Assembly: GCF_000210055.1 (NCBI RefSeq)
Contig: NC_021021.1
Span: 3,536,289-3,600,288, forward strand
Reading direction: 5' to 3'
DNA: 64,000 nucleotides
Origin: Gordonibacter pamelaeae 7-10-1-b
GTDB taxonomy: Bacteria; Actinomycetota; Coriobacteriia; Coriobacteriales; Eggerthellaceae
Of the stretch, positions 9,701 to 17,120 are shown in pieces; position 1 is the stretch's first letter, and each line of letters starts with the position of its first letter. Made by a program: the position numbers and the translations under genes. The notes beneath the pieces were generated by a model, which worked only from the letters and a program-made list of their open reading frames with translations, did no database searches and was not told where the DNA came from.

Positions 9701-9882
9701 GTGAGTTCATGGCCAATGCTTTCGTAGATGGCGGCGTTCCCGAGAGCGGCACCGAGGTGGCAAGTCTCATGACCAAGAAGCCGAGCCGCTTTGCCCCTGC
9801 CAATGCCTATGCGGACATGAAGGCACGCGTCTTGGAGAGGCTCAAGGGTTTTTTCGATAGATTCAATGGGTTGGGAAGGTAG
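6790..9882 (+). CDS. hsdR: type I restriction enzyme, motor/nuclease subunit
   Basis: HsdR cleaves unmodified DNA after ATP-driven translocation. The 1030-residue protein is full length. The N-terminal PD-(D/E)XK nuclease has its catalytic end at HIELKRRG (about 189-196). Superfamily 2 motifs follow: TTGSGKT near 351, DECH near 449, FTGTPIF near 475, and FLTGFDATTLNTL with LIQAFSRTNRI near 700-735. It overlaps hsdS by 4 nt and ends 6 nt before the next gene. Confidence 0.93.
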   Translation: MSEINYEYTSVPEPELGPSLADELSGSIDFDVMAFGGQATVCSTLPKQQRRSSAYQSEAQLEDAFVKQLCRQGYERLVVSSEEELIANLRAQLEALNHISFSDKEWVRLFKGWIAADNDGIVEKTHRIQRDHVYALRMDDGSVRNVSLIDKRNVHNNRMQVMNQYAQQGSYDNRYDVTVLVNGLPLVHIELKRRGVAIQEAFNQIERYQRDSFWSGCGLYEYVQIFVISNGTHTKYYSNTTRFSAIEERAGKKTRGKKSSNSFKFTSWWAAADNMPIYDLVPFTATFFAKHALLNILTKYCVFDVEEKLLVMRPYQIVATERILNRILVSENNKDMLGTLRAGGYVWHTTGSGKTLTSFKTAQLASQMEGVDKVMFVVDRKDLDYQTMREYDRFEKGAVDGSESSTVLARQLANPDCRILVTTIQKLACFIKKNKGHEVYAQHCVIIFDECHRSQFGEMHASITKHFKNYHLFGFTGTPIFADNAGSGRNFNLRTTEQAFGDKLHTYTIVDAIRDENVLPFRVDYIQTIRERDQYEDQKVYDIYREGAYKAAARVDLVTNYILDHFAQKTKRSHGYSLKGTRVMGFNSILATASIDMAKVYYTAFKRIQEERGGERLKVAIIYSFGPNEADDGCGLPDESFDVESLDTPSRDFLADAIADYNAMFSTSFDTSSQGFQNYYKDLSDRMKKRQVDLTIVVNMFLTGFDATTLNTLWVDKDLRDHGLIQAFSRTNRILNSVKTYGNIVCFRNLEDRVNHAISLFGDKEAGGVVLLKPYAEYLGEYRERLAQLREQFPLESVLNGNALLGEEAEKAFIRLFGVILRLRNILTAFDDFAADDTLNPRDEQDYRSVYTDLYQKWRKQKEDATIINDDLVFEVELLKQVDINIDYVLMLVQKYHDSNCTDKMIIGDIERAIGASYELRNKKDLIEAFIDSLDSSNDVTADWEKYLAEAKERELSAIIEEEALDDMATREFMANAFVDGGVPESGTEVASLMTKKPSRFAPANAYADMKARVLERLKGFFDRFNGLGR

Positions 9883-9888
9883 ATCTCG

Positions 9889-10818
9889 GTGTGTGTTCCA
9901 GAGTGGGATTGGAGCTTCGTTTGCAGCGTTGCTTCTGCAGTTGCGGCCGTAGTTTCCGCAATTGTGGCTATTGTTGCAGTTATTCTCTCGCTGCGTGTGG
10001 CCTACAAGCAAGGGGAGGCGGCAAAGGAGCAGGCACGTCTCGCAGAAGAGCAGAAGGGAATTGCCGAGAGACAGGCGGCGTTCGAGCTGGAAATCAACCA
10101 GCGTGAAGAGCGAAGACACGCAAATTGGGTTGATGCAGAGGTCTGCGCCTTCCATCAAAAGCACAGTGCGGAAAGGTGGCTCATGCCGCTTTGCTTTGCA
10201 GCTTCTGCTTTTGACAAAACATGGCCTTACCGCCGTGAACTGTATCGAGACTTCTGCTGTTTGACTAATGAGGTTCAGCGCGCGCTATTTGAACGTGAGG
10301 GAATATCTCTTCGAGTGGGCGAATGGGATTGCGATAAGTCGCTATTCTCTTCGTGTGTAGACGCCCTTGAGGAGCTGTCAGCTCGTTCTTTCCCTGACGA
10401 TCGCTCAAGTGTTCTGTATGACAATGGCAAGTATCTCAGACGTTGTCTTGGGTATGGCGAGGCGCGTGTTGACGTTGTTGCAAGAGATGCGTGCTCCGCA
10501 CAGTCTCTTGGACGATTGTATGAACAACGGATTGTTGACGTGTTGTCAGAGGCCCTCGATGGCAAGGGAGGCTGTTGCCGCAAGCCCATTTCGCTTCTAA
10601 TGAAGGAGTATTCATTCGCAGAATCTGATGAGATTCAAGCTTGCCTCTTTGTGGCTGAGCTATGCATGTATTTGGCGATATTGGGAACATCTTCAGAGGA
10701 GTCTGAGCATGAATACGGCTCGTTAGATGACTACTTTGCCTCTGGTGGCTGCACTATGGAGGATTTGTTCCTTCGCGTGCTGTTTGAAGTCTATGTTCGT
10801 TTGCTTAGAAGCCGCTAG
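9889..10818 (+). CDS. membrane-anchored protein of unknown function behind hsdR
   Basis: This 309-residue protein is not recognised. It has an N-terminal hydrophobic segment (about residues 8-36, rich in A, V and I), then a charged coiled-coil-like stretch (about 40-85, KQGEAAKEQARLAEEQKGIA). The remaining alpha-helical region contains ten or more cysteines. It starts at GTG 9889, only 6 nt after hsdR, and so is probably in the hsd transcript. Its AT content is higher than that of its neighbours. Topology suggests a cytoplasmic domain tethered to the membrane. It could be a defence accessory or an independent cargo gene. Confidence 0.6.
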   Translation: MCVPEWDWSFVCSVASAVAAVVSAIVAIVAVILSLRVAYKQGEAAKEQARLAEEQKGIAERQAAFELEINQREERRHANWVDAEVCAFHQKHSAERWLMPLCFAASAFDKTWPYRRELYRDFCCLTNEVQRALFEREGISLRVGEWDCDKSLFSSCVDALEELSARSFPDDRSSVLYDNGKYLRRCLGYGEARVDVVARDACSAQSLGRLYEQRIVDVLSEALDGKGGCCRKPISLLMKEYSFAESDEIQACLFVAELCMYLAILGTSSEESEHEYGSLDDYFASGGCTMEDLFLRVLFEVYVRLLRSR

Positions 10819-10956
10819 TAAATGTGCAATCTGTTCCAGCAACGCCGCCCAGCGGCCGTCGCGAAACTAAATTACAACGTCGACCTGCAACCCGTCCGGG
10901 TCAACTAGAATCCGTATCATGGTTTTCGACTCGTATTCTTCTTGAAAGGAAAACAT

Positions 10957-13023
10957 TTGAAAGGCGAAGAACGATACCTTCTTAACTTGCTCGAAGGCAC
11001 GAAAACTCGATTTGTTATCCCCGTCTATCAGCGCAACTACGACTGGAAGATCGAGAACTGCAAGCAATTGTTCGACGACCTTGAGGATGTCGTTTCCGAA
11101 GGCGTGGAGAGCCATTTCTTCGGCAGCATCGTCTCCAAGGCAGATGGCCCCGACACGCGTATCGTCATTGATGGCCAGCAAAGGATCACCACGTCATATC
11201 TTCTCCTGCTTGCCCTTGTGAGCAAGCTCAGGGAAGGCGCCATCGCCTCAGAAGACGACAACTTGGCCGACATGATCAACGAGGAATACCTCATCGACAA
11301 ATGGCATAAGTCCGAGCGAAAGCTGAAGCTGAAGCTCATCAAGGACGACCAGGCCGCCTTTGAGGCGATTTACTCCGCCGACGCAGAGAAGTTCATCCAG
11401 GACTCCAACGTAACCCAGAATTTCATCTATTTCTGCGGCCGAATCGACAAGACAAAGCTGACAGCCGACCAGCTGCGCGAAGCCATCGAGCGCCTGATGA
11501 TCATCGACATCAAGCTCGACAAAGAAGACGACGCCCAGCGAATCTTCGAAAGCCTCAACTCAACAGGCCTCGACCTCAACGAGGGCGACAAGATCCGCAA
11601 CTTCATCCTTATGGGCCTCGATGCCCAAATGCAGGAGGAATACTACGAGCAGTACTGGAACGAGATCGAGAAGAACACCGGCTACGACGTAAGCTCCTTC
11701 GCCCGCGATTGGCTTGCTGCCGTCCGCAGGAAGACCCCCGCAATCAAGAAGGTCTATTCCGTGTTCAAGGACTATGTAAAAGCGGAGGCATTCGATACGA
11801 AGGTTCTGCTTGAGGAGCTTCTCAAGTACTCAAAGCATTACAAGGCGATCAACGCCGCCGATTCCGGAAACCATAGGCTCGATGCGGTTTTGAGGCGACT
11901 TATTCTGCTGGACATGAGCGTCATGAACCCGTTCACGCTGAATCTGTTCGAGTACAGGCGCTGTGGAGAGATCAGCGACCAGCAGGTGATCGAGGCGCTC
12001 GAATCCGTCGAGACCTACCTTTTCAGGCGCTGGGTCTGCAAGGTTCCCACCAATGCGCTCAACAAGGTCTTCGAGACCCTGCACAGCGAGGTCCTGAGAG
12101 GCGTCAAGGACGGCGGTTCGTATCCTGACGTGTTGAACAAGGTTCTCCTCTCCAAGGAGGGCAGCGGGCATTTCCCAGATGACGCCGAGTTCATGCAGGC
12201 GTTCGAAGAGAGGGACTTCTACAGGATCGCAGGCTACAAGTACTACCTCTTCGATCGTCTTGAAAACGGAGACAGCCTCGAAAGGGTCAGCGTCGTCGAC
12301 AACCTTCGCGATGAGTCTTTCAGCGTTGAGCACATCATGCCCCAGACGCTTTCGACAAGTTGGCAGCAGGATTTGGGCGACGACTTCGCAGAAATCCACG
12401 CAAGGTGGCTGAACAGCATGGCAAACCTGACGCTTACCGCATACAACTCCAAATACAGCAACAGGCGCTTTGTCGAGAAGCGGGACATGGAGAACGGCTT
12501 CAAGCAGTCTGGCTTCAGGATCAACGGCTTCGTCTGCCAGCAAGAGGCCTGGGGTGAGGAGCAGCTGAAGGCTCGCAACGAGCTCATAAAAAGGAAGTTC
12601 CTTGAGCTTTGGCCACCCATCGAGTCCGACTTCGAGTGGAGCAACGGCGCCTACGAGGAGCATGCCCTCGACGATGACTTCTCGTTTACCGGCAGACAGA
12701 TTGCTGCATACAGCTTCATGGGCTCCCGCTTCACGGCGAAGACCTGGGTTGACATGATCTGCGGCGTGCTTTCTATGGTTTACGAGCTTGATCCAGTCGT
12801 CTTCCATAAGTTCGTCCCCGAAGGCTCGGACTTTCCGGGAAGGTATTTCTCATGTAAGGAAAGCGACTATTGCTTCAAAGTTGGCGAGGGAATCTACTTC
12901 AATCCTGGAAGCTCAACTTACGTGAAAATCGAAACCCTAAAGATCGTTTTCGAGGCAGCGGGCATTGATTGCTCGGAGCTTCTGATTGAGCTGTACAGGT
13001 CGAAGATCGGGGATCCGTCGTAG
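10957..13023 (+). CDS. GmrSD-type (DUF262/DUF1524) DNA nuclease, long form
   Basis: The 688-residue protein combines a DUF262 N terminus (IPVYQRNYDW near 20, DGQQRITT near 75) with a DUF1524 HNH-type nuclease region (FSVEHIMPQTL near 450, then NSMANLTLT) and a C-terminal extension of about 150 residues. GmrSD-family enzymes cut modified, for example glucosylated, phage DNA. Start TTG 10957 has AAAGGA 6 nt upstream; TTG 10942 overlaps that site. It is transcribed alone. Its last 37 codons and downstream flank are copied, degraded, at 16740-16925. Confidence 0.82.
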   Translation: MKGEERYLLNLLEGTKTRFVIPVYQRNYDWKIENCKQLFDDLEDVVSEGVESHFFGSIVSKADGPDTRIVIDGQQRITTSYLLLLALVSKLREGAIASEDDNLADMINEEYLIDKWHKSERKLKLKLIKDDQAAFEAIYSADAEKFIQDSNVTQNFIYFCGRIDKTKLTADQLREAIERLMIIDIKLDKEDDAQRIFESLNSTGLDLNEGDKIRNFILMGLDAQMQEEYYEQYWNEIEKNTGYDVSSFARDWLAAVRRKTPAIKKVYSVFKDYVKAEAFDTKVLLEELLKYSKHYKAINAADSGNHRLDAVLRRLILLDMSVMNPFTLNLFEYRRCGEISDQQVIEALESVETYLFRRWVCKVPTNALNKVFETLHSEVLRGVKDGGSYPDVLNKVLLSKEGSGHFPDDAEFMQAFEERDFYRIAGYKYYLFDRLENGDSLERVSVVDNLRDESFSVEHIMPQTLSTSWQQDLGDDFAEIHARWLNSMANLTLTAYNSKYSNRRFVEKRDMENGFKQSGFRINGFVCQQEAWGEEQLKARNELIKRKFLELWPPIESDFEWSNGAYEEHALDDDFSFTGRQIAAYSFMGSRFTAKTWVDMICGVLSMVYELDPVVFHKFVPEGSDFPGRYFSCKESDYCFKVGEGIYFNPGSSTYVKIETLKIVFEAAGIDCSELLIELYRSKIGDPS

Positions 13024-13085
13024 CTACAAGGAGAGGGTTTGCAGAGGCTTCTCTACCCTGCCCTCCCTTGGCGTTGAAGGCGAAA
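12896..13085 (+). repeat. left copy of a ~170-bp direct repeat
   Basis: The end of the GmrSD gene and its 3' flank match 16740-16925. Shared runs include GAGGCAGCGGGCATTGA, CGGAGCTTCTGAT and a flank of the form GGGTTGCAGAG..CTTCTCT. The repeat is diverged, with indels. The two copies bracket hxlR, the NAD(P)-binding gene, the dinJ-like gene and abiE. The interval 13024-13310 holds no gene. Confidence 0.75.
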
Positions 13086-13310
13086 TCCTTTTGGCAGAAC
13101 ACGCAGACGGCAGTCGGCGCACCATAGAAGTCGTTCTGATGGAGGGGTCGTCGATGACGCATTTCACTTGATAGTGCATGCAAAAGGCGAGTAGGCACTT
13201 ATTTTTAGCTGCGTACCTTTTTGCGAAACCGGCGCGATCAAGAAGGAGAGTTTCCCGTGATGGCGATAAGACGGAGGGGCTTCTGTAGGCGTGTAACCAG
13301 TAGGAGCTAC

Positions 13311-13661
13311 TTATCGAAGCCCGCCGCCGCGGAGCTGCTCCTTGTAGTTCTCGCCCCAAACCCTCATTGCGTCGAGAACGGGCCTGAGCGTCTGTCCCAG
13401 GTCGGTGAGCGAGTACTCCACCCGTGGGGGCACCTCTGCGAACGCCTCACGATGAACGAGCCCCGTTTCCTCCATGGTTCGTAGGTTGCTGGTCAGAACT
13501 TTCTGCGAAATCTTGCCGATCGAGCGTTGCAGCTCCTTAAAGCGCATCGTGCCTCTGAGCGAGAGTTCGCGCAGGATGAGCACCTGCCACTTGTTGCCGA
13601 TGAGCAAAAGCGTTGTCTCCACTGGGCAGGCAGGCAGGTTCTCCAAAGTCGGTGCTGTCAT
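13311..13661 (-). CDS. HxlR-family transcriptional regulator
   Basis: The product has 116 residues with the HxlR winged-helix pattern: an early CPVETTLLLIGNKWQVLILREL segment, with the family cysteine near residue 11, then FKELQRSIGKISQKVLTSNL and the wing REAFAEVPPRVEYSLTDLG. Such regulators often sense electrophiles or redox state through the N-terminal cysteine and control a divergent oxidoreductase, which matches the gene at 13823. Start 13661 has ACCTCC/GGAGGT at 13671-13676; a longer frame to 13697 lacks such a site. Confidence 0.85.
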   Translation of the reverse strand: MTAPTLENLPACPVETTLLLIGNKWQVLILRELSLRGTMRFKELQRSIGKISQKVLTSNLRTMEETGLVHREAFAEVPPRVEYSLTDLGQTLRPVLDAMRVWGENYKEQLRGGGLR

Positions 13662-13725
13662 ATTCGCGAAACCTCCGTCTGCAATCATGCACGTCATTTA
13701 CATTAGTTTCCTTTTGGTGCTTACA

Positions 13726-13739
13726 GCACTTTAATGTGC
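13726..13739. promoter_or_regulatory. candidate HxlR operator in the divergent region
   Basis: GCACTTTAATGTGC is a short inverted repeat (GCAC-N6-GTGC) located between the divergent hxlR gene and the NAD(P)-binding gene. Position and symmetry fit a regulator site. Nothing else supports it. Confidence 0.35.
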
Positions 13740-13822
13740 CTTCTTTCCATTATATACCTTTGACGCGTATCGTACGAGCTGTAAAGAAAGCAGCGGCGAG
13801 TGCCGCAAGTCGAAAGGAAAGC

Positions 13823-14461
13823 ATGATGACCAAGAAGATCGCAGTTGTAGCAGCGAACGGCAGGGCCGGCAGCCTCATCGTCGAGGAGGCCGTGCGTCGC
13901 GGATTCGACGTGACCGCCATCGTACGCGGCGAGAATAGGACCGCCGCTCAGAACTCCGTCATCAAGGACGCGCTCGAGCTCACTACAGAGGACCTCGCAG
14001 GATTCGACGCAGTGGTGGACGCCGTGGGCGGCTGGACGCCCGAGACCATCCCCGCTATCACCGACGCGGGCATCCACTTGGCTGATGTGCTGGTTGGCAC
14101 CGATGTGCGCCTGCTCGTCGTGGGTGGCGCGGGCTCGCTGTTCGTCAACCCCGAACATACGGTCACCGTCGACATGGGCCCGGACTTCCCCGATGACTGG
14201 AAGCCGCTGTCCGCCGCGGCCGGCAAAGTCCTTGCTCACCTTCGCGAAACGGACGGCCTCAAGTGGACCTTCGTTTCCCCTGCTGCCGACTTCCAAGCCG
14301 ACGGCGAGCGCACCGGCGAGTACATCCTGGCGGGCGAGGAGTTCACGCTCAACGGCCGCGGCGAGTCAACGCTCTCGTACGCCGACTATGCGATCGCCAT
14401 GGTCGATGAGATCGAGTCCGGTGACCACGTCGCCCAGCGCATCTCGGTTGTGAGCAAGTAG
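13823..14461 (+). CDS. NAD(P)-binding Rossmann-fold oxidoreductase
   Basis: The 212-residue protein starts with a Rossmann dinucleotide site, IAVVAANGRAGSLIVEEAVRRG, of the GxxGxxG type (here NGRAG). It continues with IVRG, VVDAVGG and VVGGAGSLFV, matching the NAD(P)H-binding/YwnB-like branch of the atypical short-chain family. These proteins usually reduce quinones, flavins or electrophiles, but the substrate is unknown. AAAGGA lies 4-7 nt before the tandem ATG codons (13823, 13826). It is divergent from hxlR, its likely regulator. Confidence 0.8.
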   Translation: MMTKKIAVVAANGRAGSLIVEEAVRRGFDVTAIVRGENRTAAQNSVIKDALELTTEDLAGFDAVVDAVGGWTPETIPAITDAGIHLADVLVGTDVRLLVVGGAGSLFVNPEHTVTVDMGPDFPDDWKPLSAAAGKVLAHLRETDGLKWTFVSPAADFQADGERTGEYILAGEEFTLNGRGESTLSYADYAIAMVDEIESGDHVAQRISVVSK

Positions 14462-14478
14462 CTTCATGCCGTCTGGGA

Positions 14479-14518
14479 AACGGGGAGGGTCGATGCCAGC
14501 CGCGTCGACCCTCCCGTT
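14479..14518 (+). terminator. hairpin after the NAD(P)-binding gene
   Basis: GGGAGGGTCGA pairs with TCGACCCTCCC (ending near 14515) around an 11-nt loop, starting about 20 nt after the stop codon at 14461. It has a GC-rich 11-bp stem but no T tract, so termination efficiency is uncertain. Confidence 0.6.
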
Positions 14519-14602
14519 GCGTACCGAGGCAACCAGTCTTGTTGCCTGAGCTGTGACATCTGGGGGGGAGTGCTCCGCGCGGGCAATCGCAAGGAGGCCC
14601 CG

Positions 14603-14797
14603 ATGGAGACGGCCAACGTCACCGTACGCATGGGGAGGCAGACGAGGGACGACGCGGCGAAGCTCTTCTCGGAGCTCGGCATAAGCACGACCCAGGCGAT
14701 CAACATGTTCCTCAAGCAGGCCGTGAGGGAACAGAGGATACCCTTCGAGGTAACCGCAAGGCCCGCCGTCGAGCGCGGCGGCGAGAAGCCTGGGTAA
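14603..14797 (+). CDS. RelB/DinJ-family antitoxin, no toxin alongside
   Basis: The 64-residue protein starts ANVTVRMGRQTRDDAAKLF and continues LGISTTQAINMFLKQAV, the ribbon-helix-helix pattern of RelB/DinJ antitoxins. Start 14603 follows AAGGAGG (14591-14597). DinJ normally precedes YafQ, but no RelE/YafQ-like frame follows in the next 470 bp. It is therefore an orphan or a remnant antitoxin. The C terminus (after about residue 50) is short compared with DinJ. Confidence 0.7.
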   Translation: METANVTVRMGRQTRDDAAKLFSELGISTTQAINMFLKQAVREQRIPFEVTARPAVERGGEKPG

Positions 14798-15209
14798 GGA
14801 AGTCCGGCGCATTCCCTCCCAACAGGGCGAGGACGCCCATCCAGGGATCTCATCTGCTATTTGCAGAACCCGTCATTCCGACAAGCAAAACTCGACGCTT
14901 GGGGGCATGGGCCCCTTCGGTGCAGGAGGGAGCCGAGGCTCGCCGCATGGGCCCCATGTGCGGGAAACGCCAGCACCCCCCCCCGTGCGAAGCTCCCATC
15001 GGATGCCCGCAAAGGAAACACGCAGCAAGACGTGCGGGCCAATCGGCTGCAAGGAGGCCGTGCGCGCGGAGATCGCGCCGGCACGGCGCAAGGCGTCAAG
15101 GGAGGGGAATATCGTGAGGGCGGCACCGAGAGCCTGCCTTGGGCTCGCGAAGTCCGTTCTCCGCCCTGCGCCTCGCCTCATGCGATACGCGCGCAAAGAG
15201 CCTCCCTGT
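14798..15209. other. non-coding region upstream of abiE
   Basis: No gene was recognised. The stretch contains two GGGCCCC boxes about 60 bp apart (near 14909 and 14950) and a C9 homopolymer at 14976-14984. A long open frame runs through it into abiEi, but its composition is arginine/proline-rich and unlike a protein. Confidence 0.4.
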
Positions 15210-15255
15210 TGTACAGATCTGCTGAATGTGAGAGAATATTCAGCAGATCTGTACA
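15210..15255. promoter_or_regulatory. perfect 18-bp inverted repeat, AbiEi-type operator
   Basis: TGTACAGATCTGCTGAAT (15210-15227) and its exact complement at 15238-15255 are separated by 10 nt, ending 20 nt before the abiEi start. AbiEi antitoxins are known to repress their operon by binding inverted repeats in the promoter. The perfect 18-bp arms make this the likely site. Confidence 0.75.
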
Positions 15256-15275
15256 GTTGGGAGGGACGGGCGATG

Positions 15276-15857
15276 ATGGGGATATTGGAAATGGCGAGGA
15301 ACGCAAACGGCTACGTCTCCTCCGCCCAGGCGACCGCCGAAGGCATTCCAAGGAGGCTCCTGGCCGCCGCCGTCGCTTCCGGCGAGCTGGTCCAGGTCGA
15401 CCGCGGGCTGTACGCGCTGCCCGACACCTGGGAGGACCCGCTGCTCATAGCGCAGCACCGCTTCTCCAAGGGCACGTTCTCGGATGAGACGGCGCTGTAC
15501 CTGCACGGCATGACCGACCGCGCGCCGTTCTCGCTGACCATGACCTTCCCGAGGTCCTTCAACACAAAGGCCGCCAAGGGCGCCGGCATCACCTGCCGCA
15601 CATGCGCCGACGACGTGCTCGATCTGGGGGCGTGCCGGGTGGCGACCCAATACGGGAACGCCGTCCGCGCCTACGACGTCGAGAGGACGCTCTGCGACAT
15701 CGTGCGGGGCCAGAGGGCCGTCGACTCGCAGGTCGTCGCCCCGGCGATGCAGAAGTACGCGGCGAGCAGGGAGCGCGACCCCGTGAAACTCCTGGGCTAT
15801 GCCCGCAGGCTCGGGGTCGAGGCGAAGATCAGGAACTATCTGGAGGTGCTCCTGTGA
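15276..15857 (+). CDS. abiEi: AbiEi-type antitoxin/repressor (system 1)
   Basis: The 193-residue protein has an N-terminal winged-helix (GYVSSAQATAEGIPRRLLAAAV, ELVQVDRGLYALP) followed by the AbiEi body (SDETALYLHGMTDRAP, YDVERTLCDIVR) and ends RNYLEVLL. AbiEi represses the operon and antagonises the AbiEii nucleotidyltransferase in abortive-infection type IV toxin-antitoxin systems. GGGAGGGA at 15260-15267 favours start 15276 (15273 is possible). It overlaps abiEii by 4 nt and is a paralogue of 51341-51946. Confidence 0.85.
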   Translation: MGILEMARNANGYVSSAQATAEGIPRRLLAAAVASGELVQVDRGLYALPDTWEDPLLIAQHRFSKGTFSDETALYLHGMTDRAPFSLTMTFPRSFNTKAAKGAGITCRTCADDVLDLGACRVATQYGNAVRAYDVERTLCDIVRGQRAVDSQVVAPAMQKYAASRERDPVKLLGYARRLGVEAKIRNYLEVLL

Positions 15858-16696
15858 GGACGAAGAACGCGATGCAGCTCAAGGCGCGCATCAGCAACAA
15901 GGCCAAGGAAGCCGGGATTCCGGCGCAGGCTCTCATGCAGAACTACCTGATGGAGAGGCTCCTCGAGAGGCTTTCGAAGTCGAAGTGGCAACCGAACGTT
16001 GTGGTGAAAGGCGGCATGCTCATCTCCTCCCTCGTCGGCGTTGCCTCGCGCACGACCATGGACCTCGATACGACCGTGCGGGGGTTCGACCTCACCCACG
16101 AGTCCGCGGAATCGGTCTTCCGACAGATCGCCGAGCTCGCATCCGATGACGACTGGACCTTCGAGTTCGACCGCACCGAGGACATCCGCGAAACCGACGA
16201 CTACCCTGGCATCCGTGTGCATTTGAAGGCTCTGTACCCTCCGATGGCAGTGCCCCTGACCATCGACGTGACCACGGGCGACAAGATCACGCCGGCACCC
16301 ATCGAGTACAGGTACCCGCTGCTCTTCGACGAGGGCTCCATAAGCCTCATGGCATACACCTTGGAAACGGTGCTCGCCGAGAAGCTGGAGACCGTCGTCT
16401 CGCGCGGAGTGGCCAACACCCGCCCCCGTGACTTCTACGACATCCACGTGCTTTGGAAGCTCCGGGGTGAGGGATGCGATCCAGCCACCCTCAAGGACGC
16501 CGTCTCGGCAACATGCGAGAAAAGGGGCAGCGCCGAAAGGATGGCGCATTGGGCTCATGTCCTCGGCGAGGTGGGGCAAGACGCGCAGATGCTGGCGCTT
16601 TGGGCCAAGTACGAGAAGAGGAACCCGTACGTCACCGGAATTACCCTCCAGGAGTGTTGCGAGACGGCTCGTTGGATCATGGCAAGCATCGCCTAA
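15854..16696 (+). CDS. abiEii: AbiEii-type nucleotidyltransferase toxin (system 1)
   Basis: The 280-residue protein carries the nucleotidyltransferase signature VVVKGGMLISS...TTMDLDTTV (about 50-80), the IDVTTGDKI acidic strand (about 135), and ETVLAEKLETVVSRG plus DFYDIHVLW, the conserved C-terminal motifs. In this family GTP or another nucleotide is transferred, for example onto tRNA, to stop growth during phage infection. It starts GTG 15854 overlapping abiEi, and the frame is intact, unlike the second copy at 51943. Confidence 0.85.
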   Translation: MRTKNAMQLKARISNKAKEAGIPAQALMQNYLMERLLERLSKSKWQPNVVVKGGMLISSLVGVASRTTMDLDTTVRGFDLTHESAESVFRQIAELASDDDWTFEFDRTEDIRETDDYPGIRVHLKALYPPMAVPLTIDVTTGDKITPAPIEYRYPLLFDEGSISLMAYTLETVLAEKLETVVSRGVANTRPRDFYDIHVLWKLRGEGCDPATLKDAVSATCEKRGSAERMAHWAHVLGEVGQDAQMLALWAKYEKRNPYVTGITLQECCETARWIMASIA

Positions 16697-16739
16697 ATGG
16701 CCGTGCATGGGATTCTGCCGCCTGGTAGAGCGGATCCGC

Positions 16740-16853
16740 CTCAATCCCGGAAGCTCAACTTCGCTGAGGACCGAGACGCTGGGGATCGCTTTTGAGGCAG
16801 CGGGCATTGACTGCCCGGAGCTTCTGATAGGGCAGCGTAGCTCGAAGATCTAG
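16740..16853 (+). pseudogene. fragment of a GmrSD gene, last 37 codons
   Basis: The frame reads LNPGSSTSLRTETL, then FEAAGIDCPELLI and a SSKI end before a stop. This aligns with the C terminus of the intact GmrSD protein (FNPGSSTYVKIETL, FEAAGIDCSELLI). No upstream part of the gene is present. The match continues past the stop to about 16925, so this is a duplicated 3' end rather than a short gene. Confidence 0.75.
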
Positions 16854-17120
16854 GAGCCATCGTAGAAGCTAGGGGGGGTTGCAGAGCTTCTCTGCCTTTC
16901 CCACCTTTGGCATATGGCGTCCATGTTGCCATTGGCTGTTGCTCGCAGCTTGTCGTGACCCACCGTGACCCACCAAAGCACCCTACTCCGCCCCGAAAAC
17001 CGTGACCCAAATTTGACCCCATGGATTCGCGGGCATTTTTGAGACTGAACCACATTAGGACAAACAGGAACAAACTATAGCGAACCGGAACAAACTGGAG
17101 AGAGTTTTCGACTATAGAGT

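Noticed and set aside
7339..10164. Very long open frame on minus opposite hsdR (about 940 codons)
   Set aside because: It mirrors codon periodicity of hsdR, is leucine/valine/alanine-rich without motifs, and crosses into the next gene.
10942..10956. Five-codon earlier start for the long GmrSD gene
   Set aside because: TTG 10942 overlaps the only ribosome-binding sequence (AAAGGA, 10945-10950); TTG 10957 is correctly spaced.
14907..15275. N-terminal extension of abiEi by about 120 codons
   Set aside because: It runs through the operator and promoter region and is compositionally unlike AbiEi; the internal start at 15276 has a good ribosome site.
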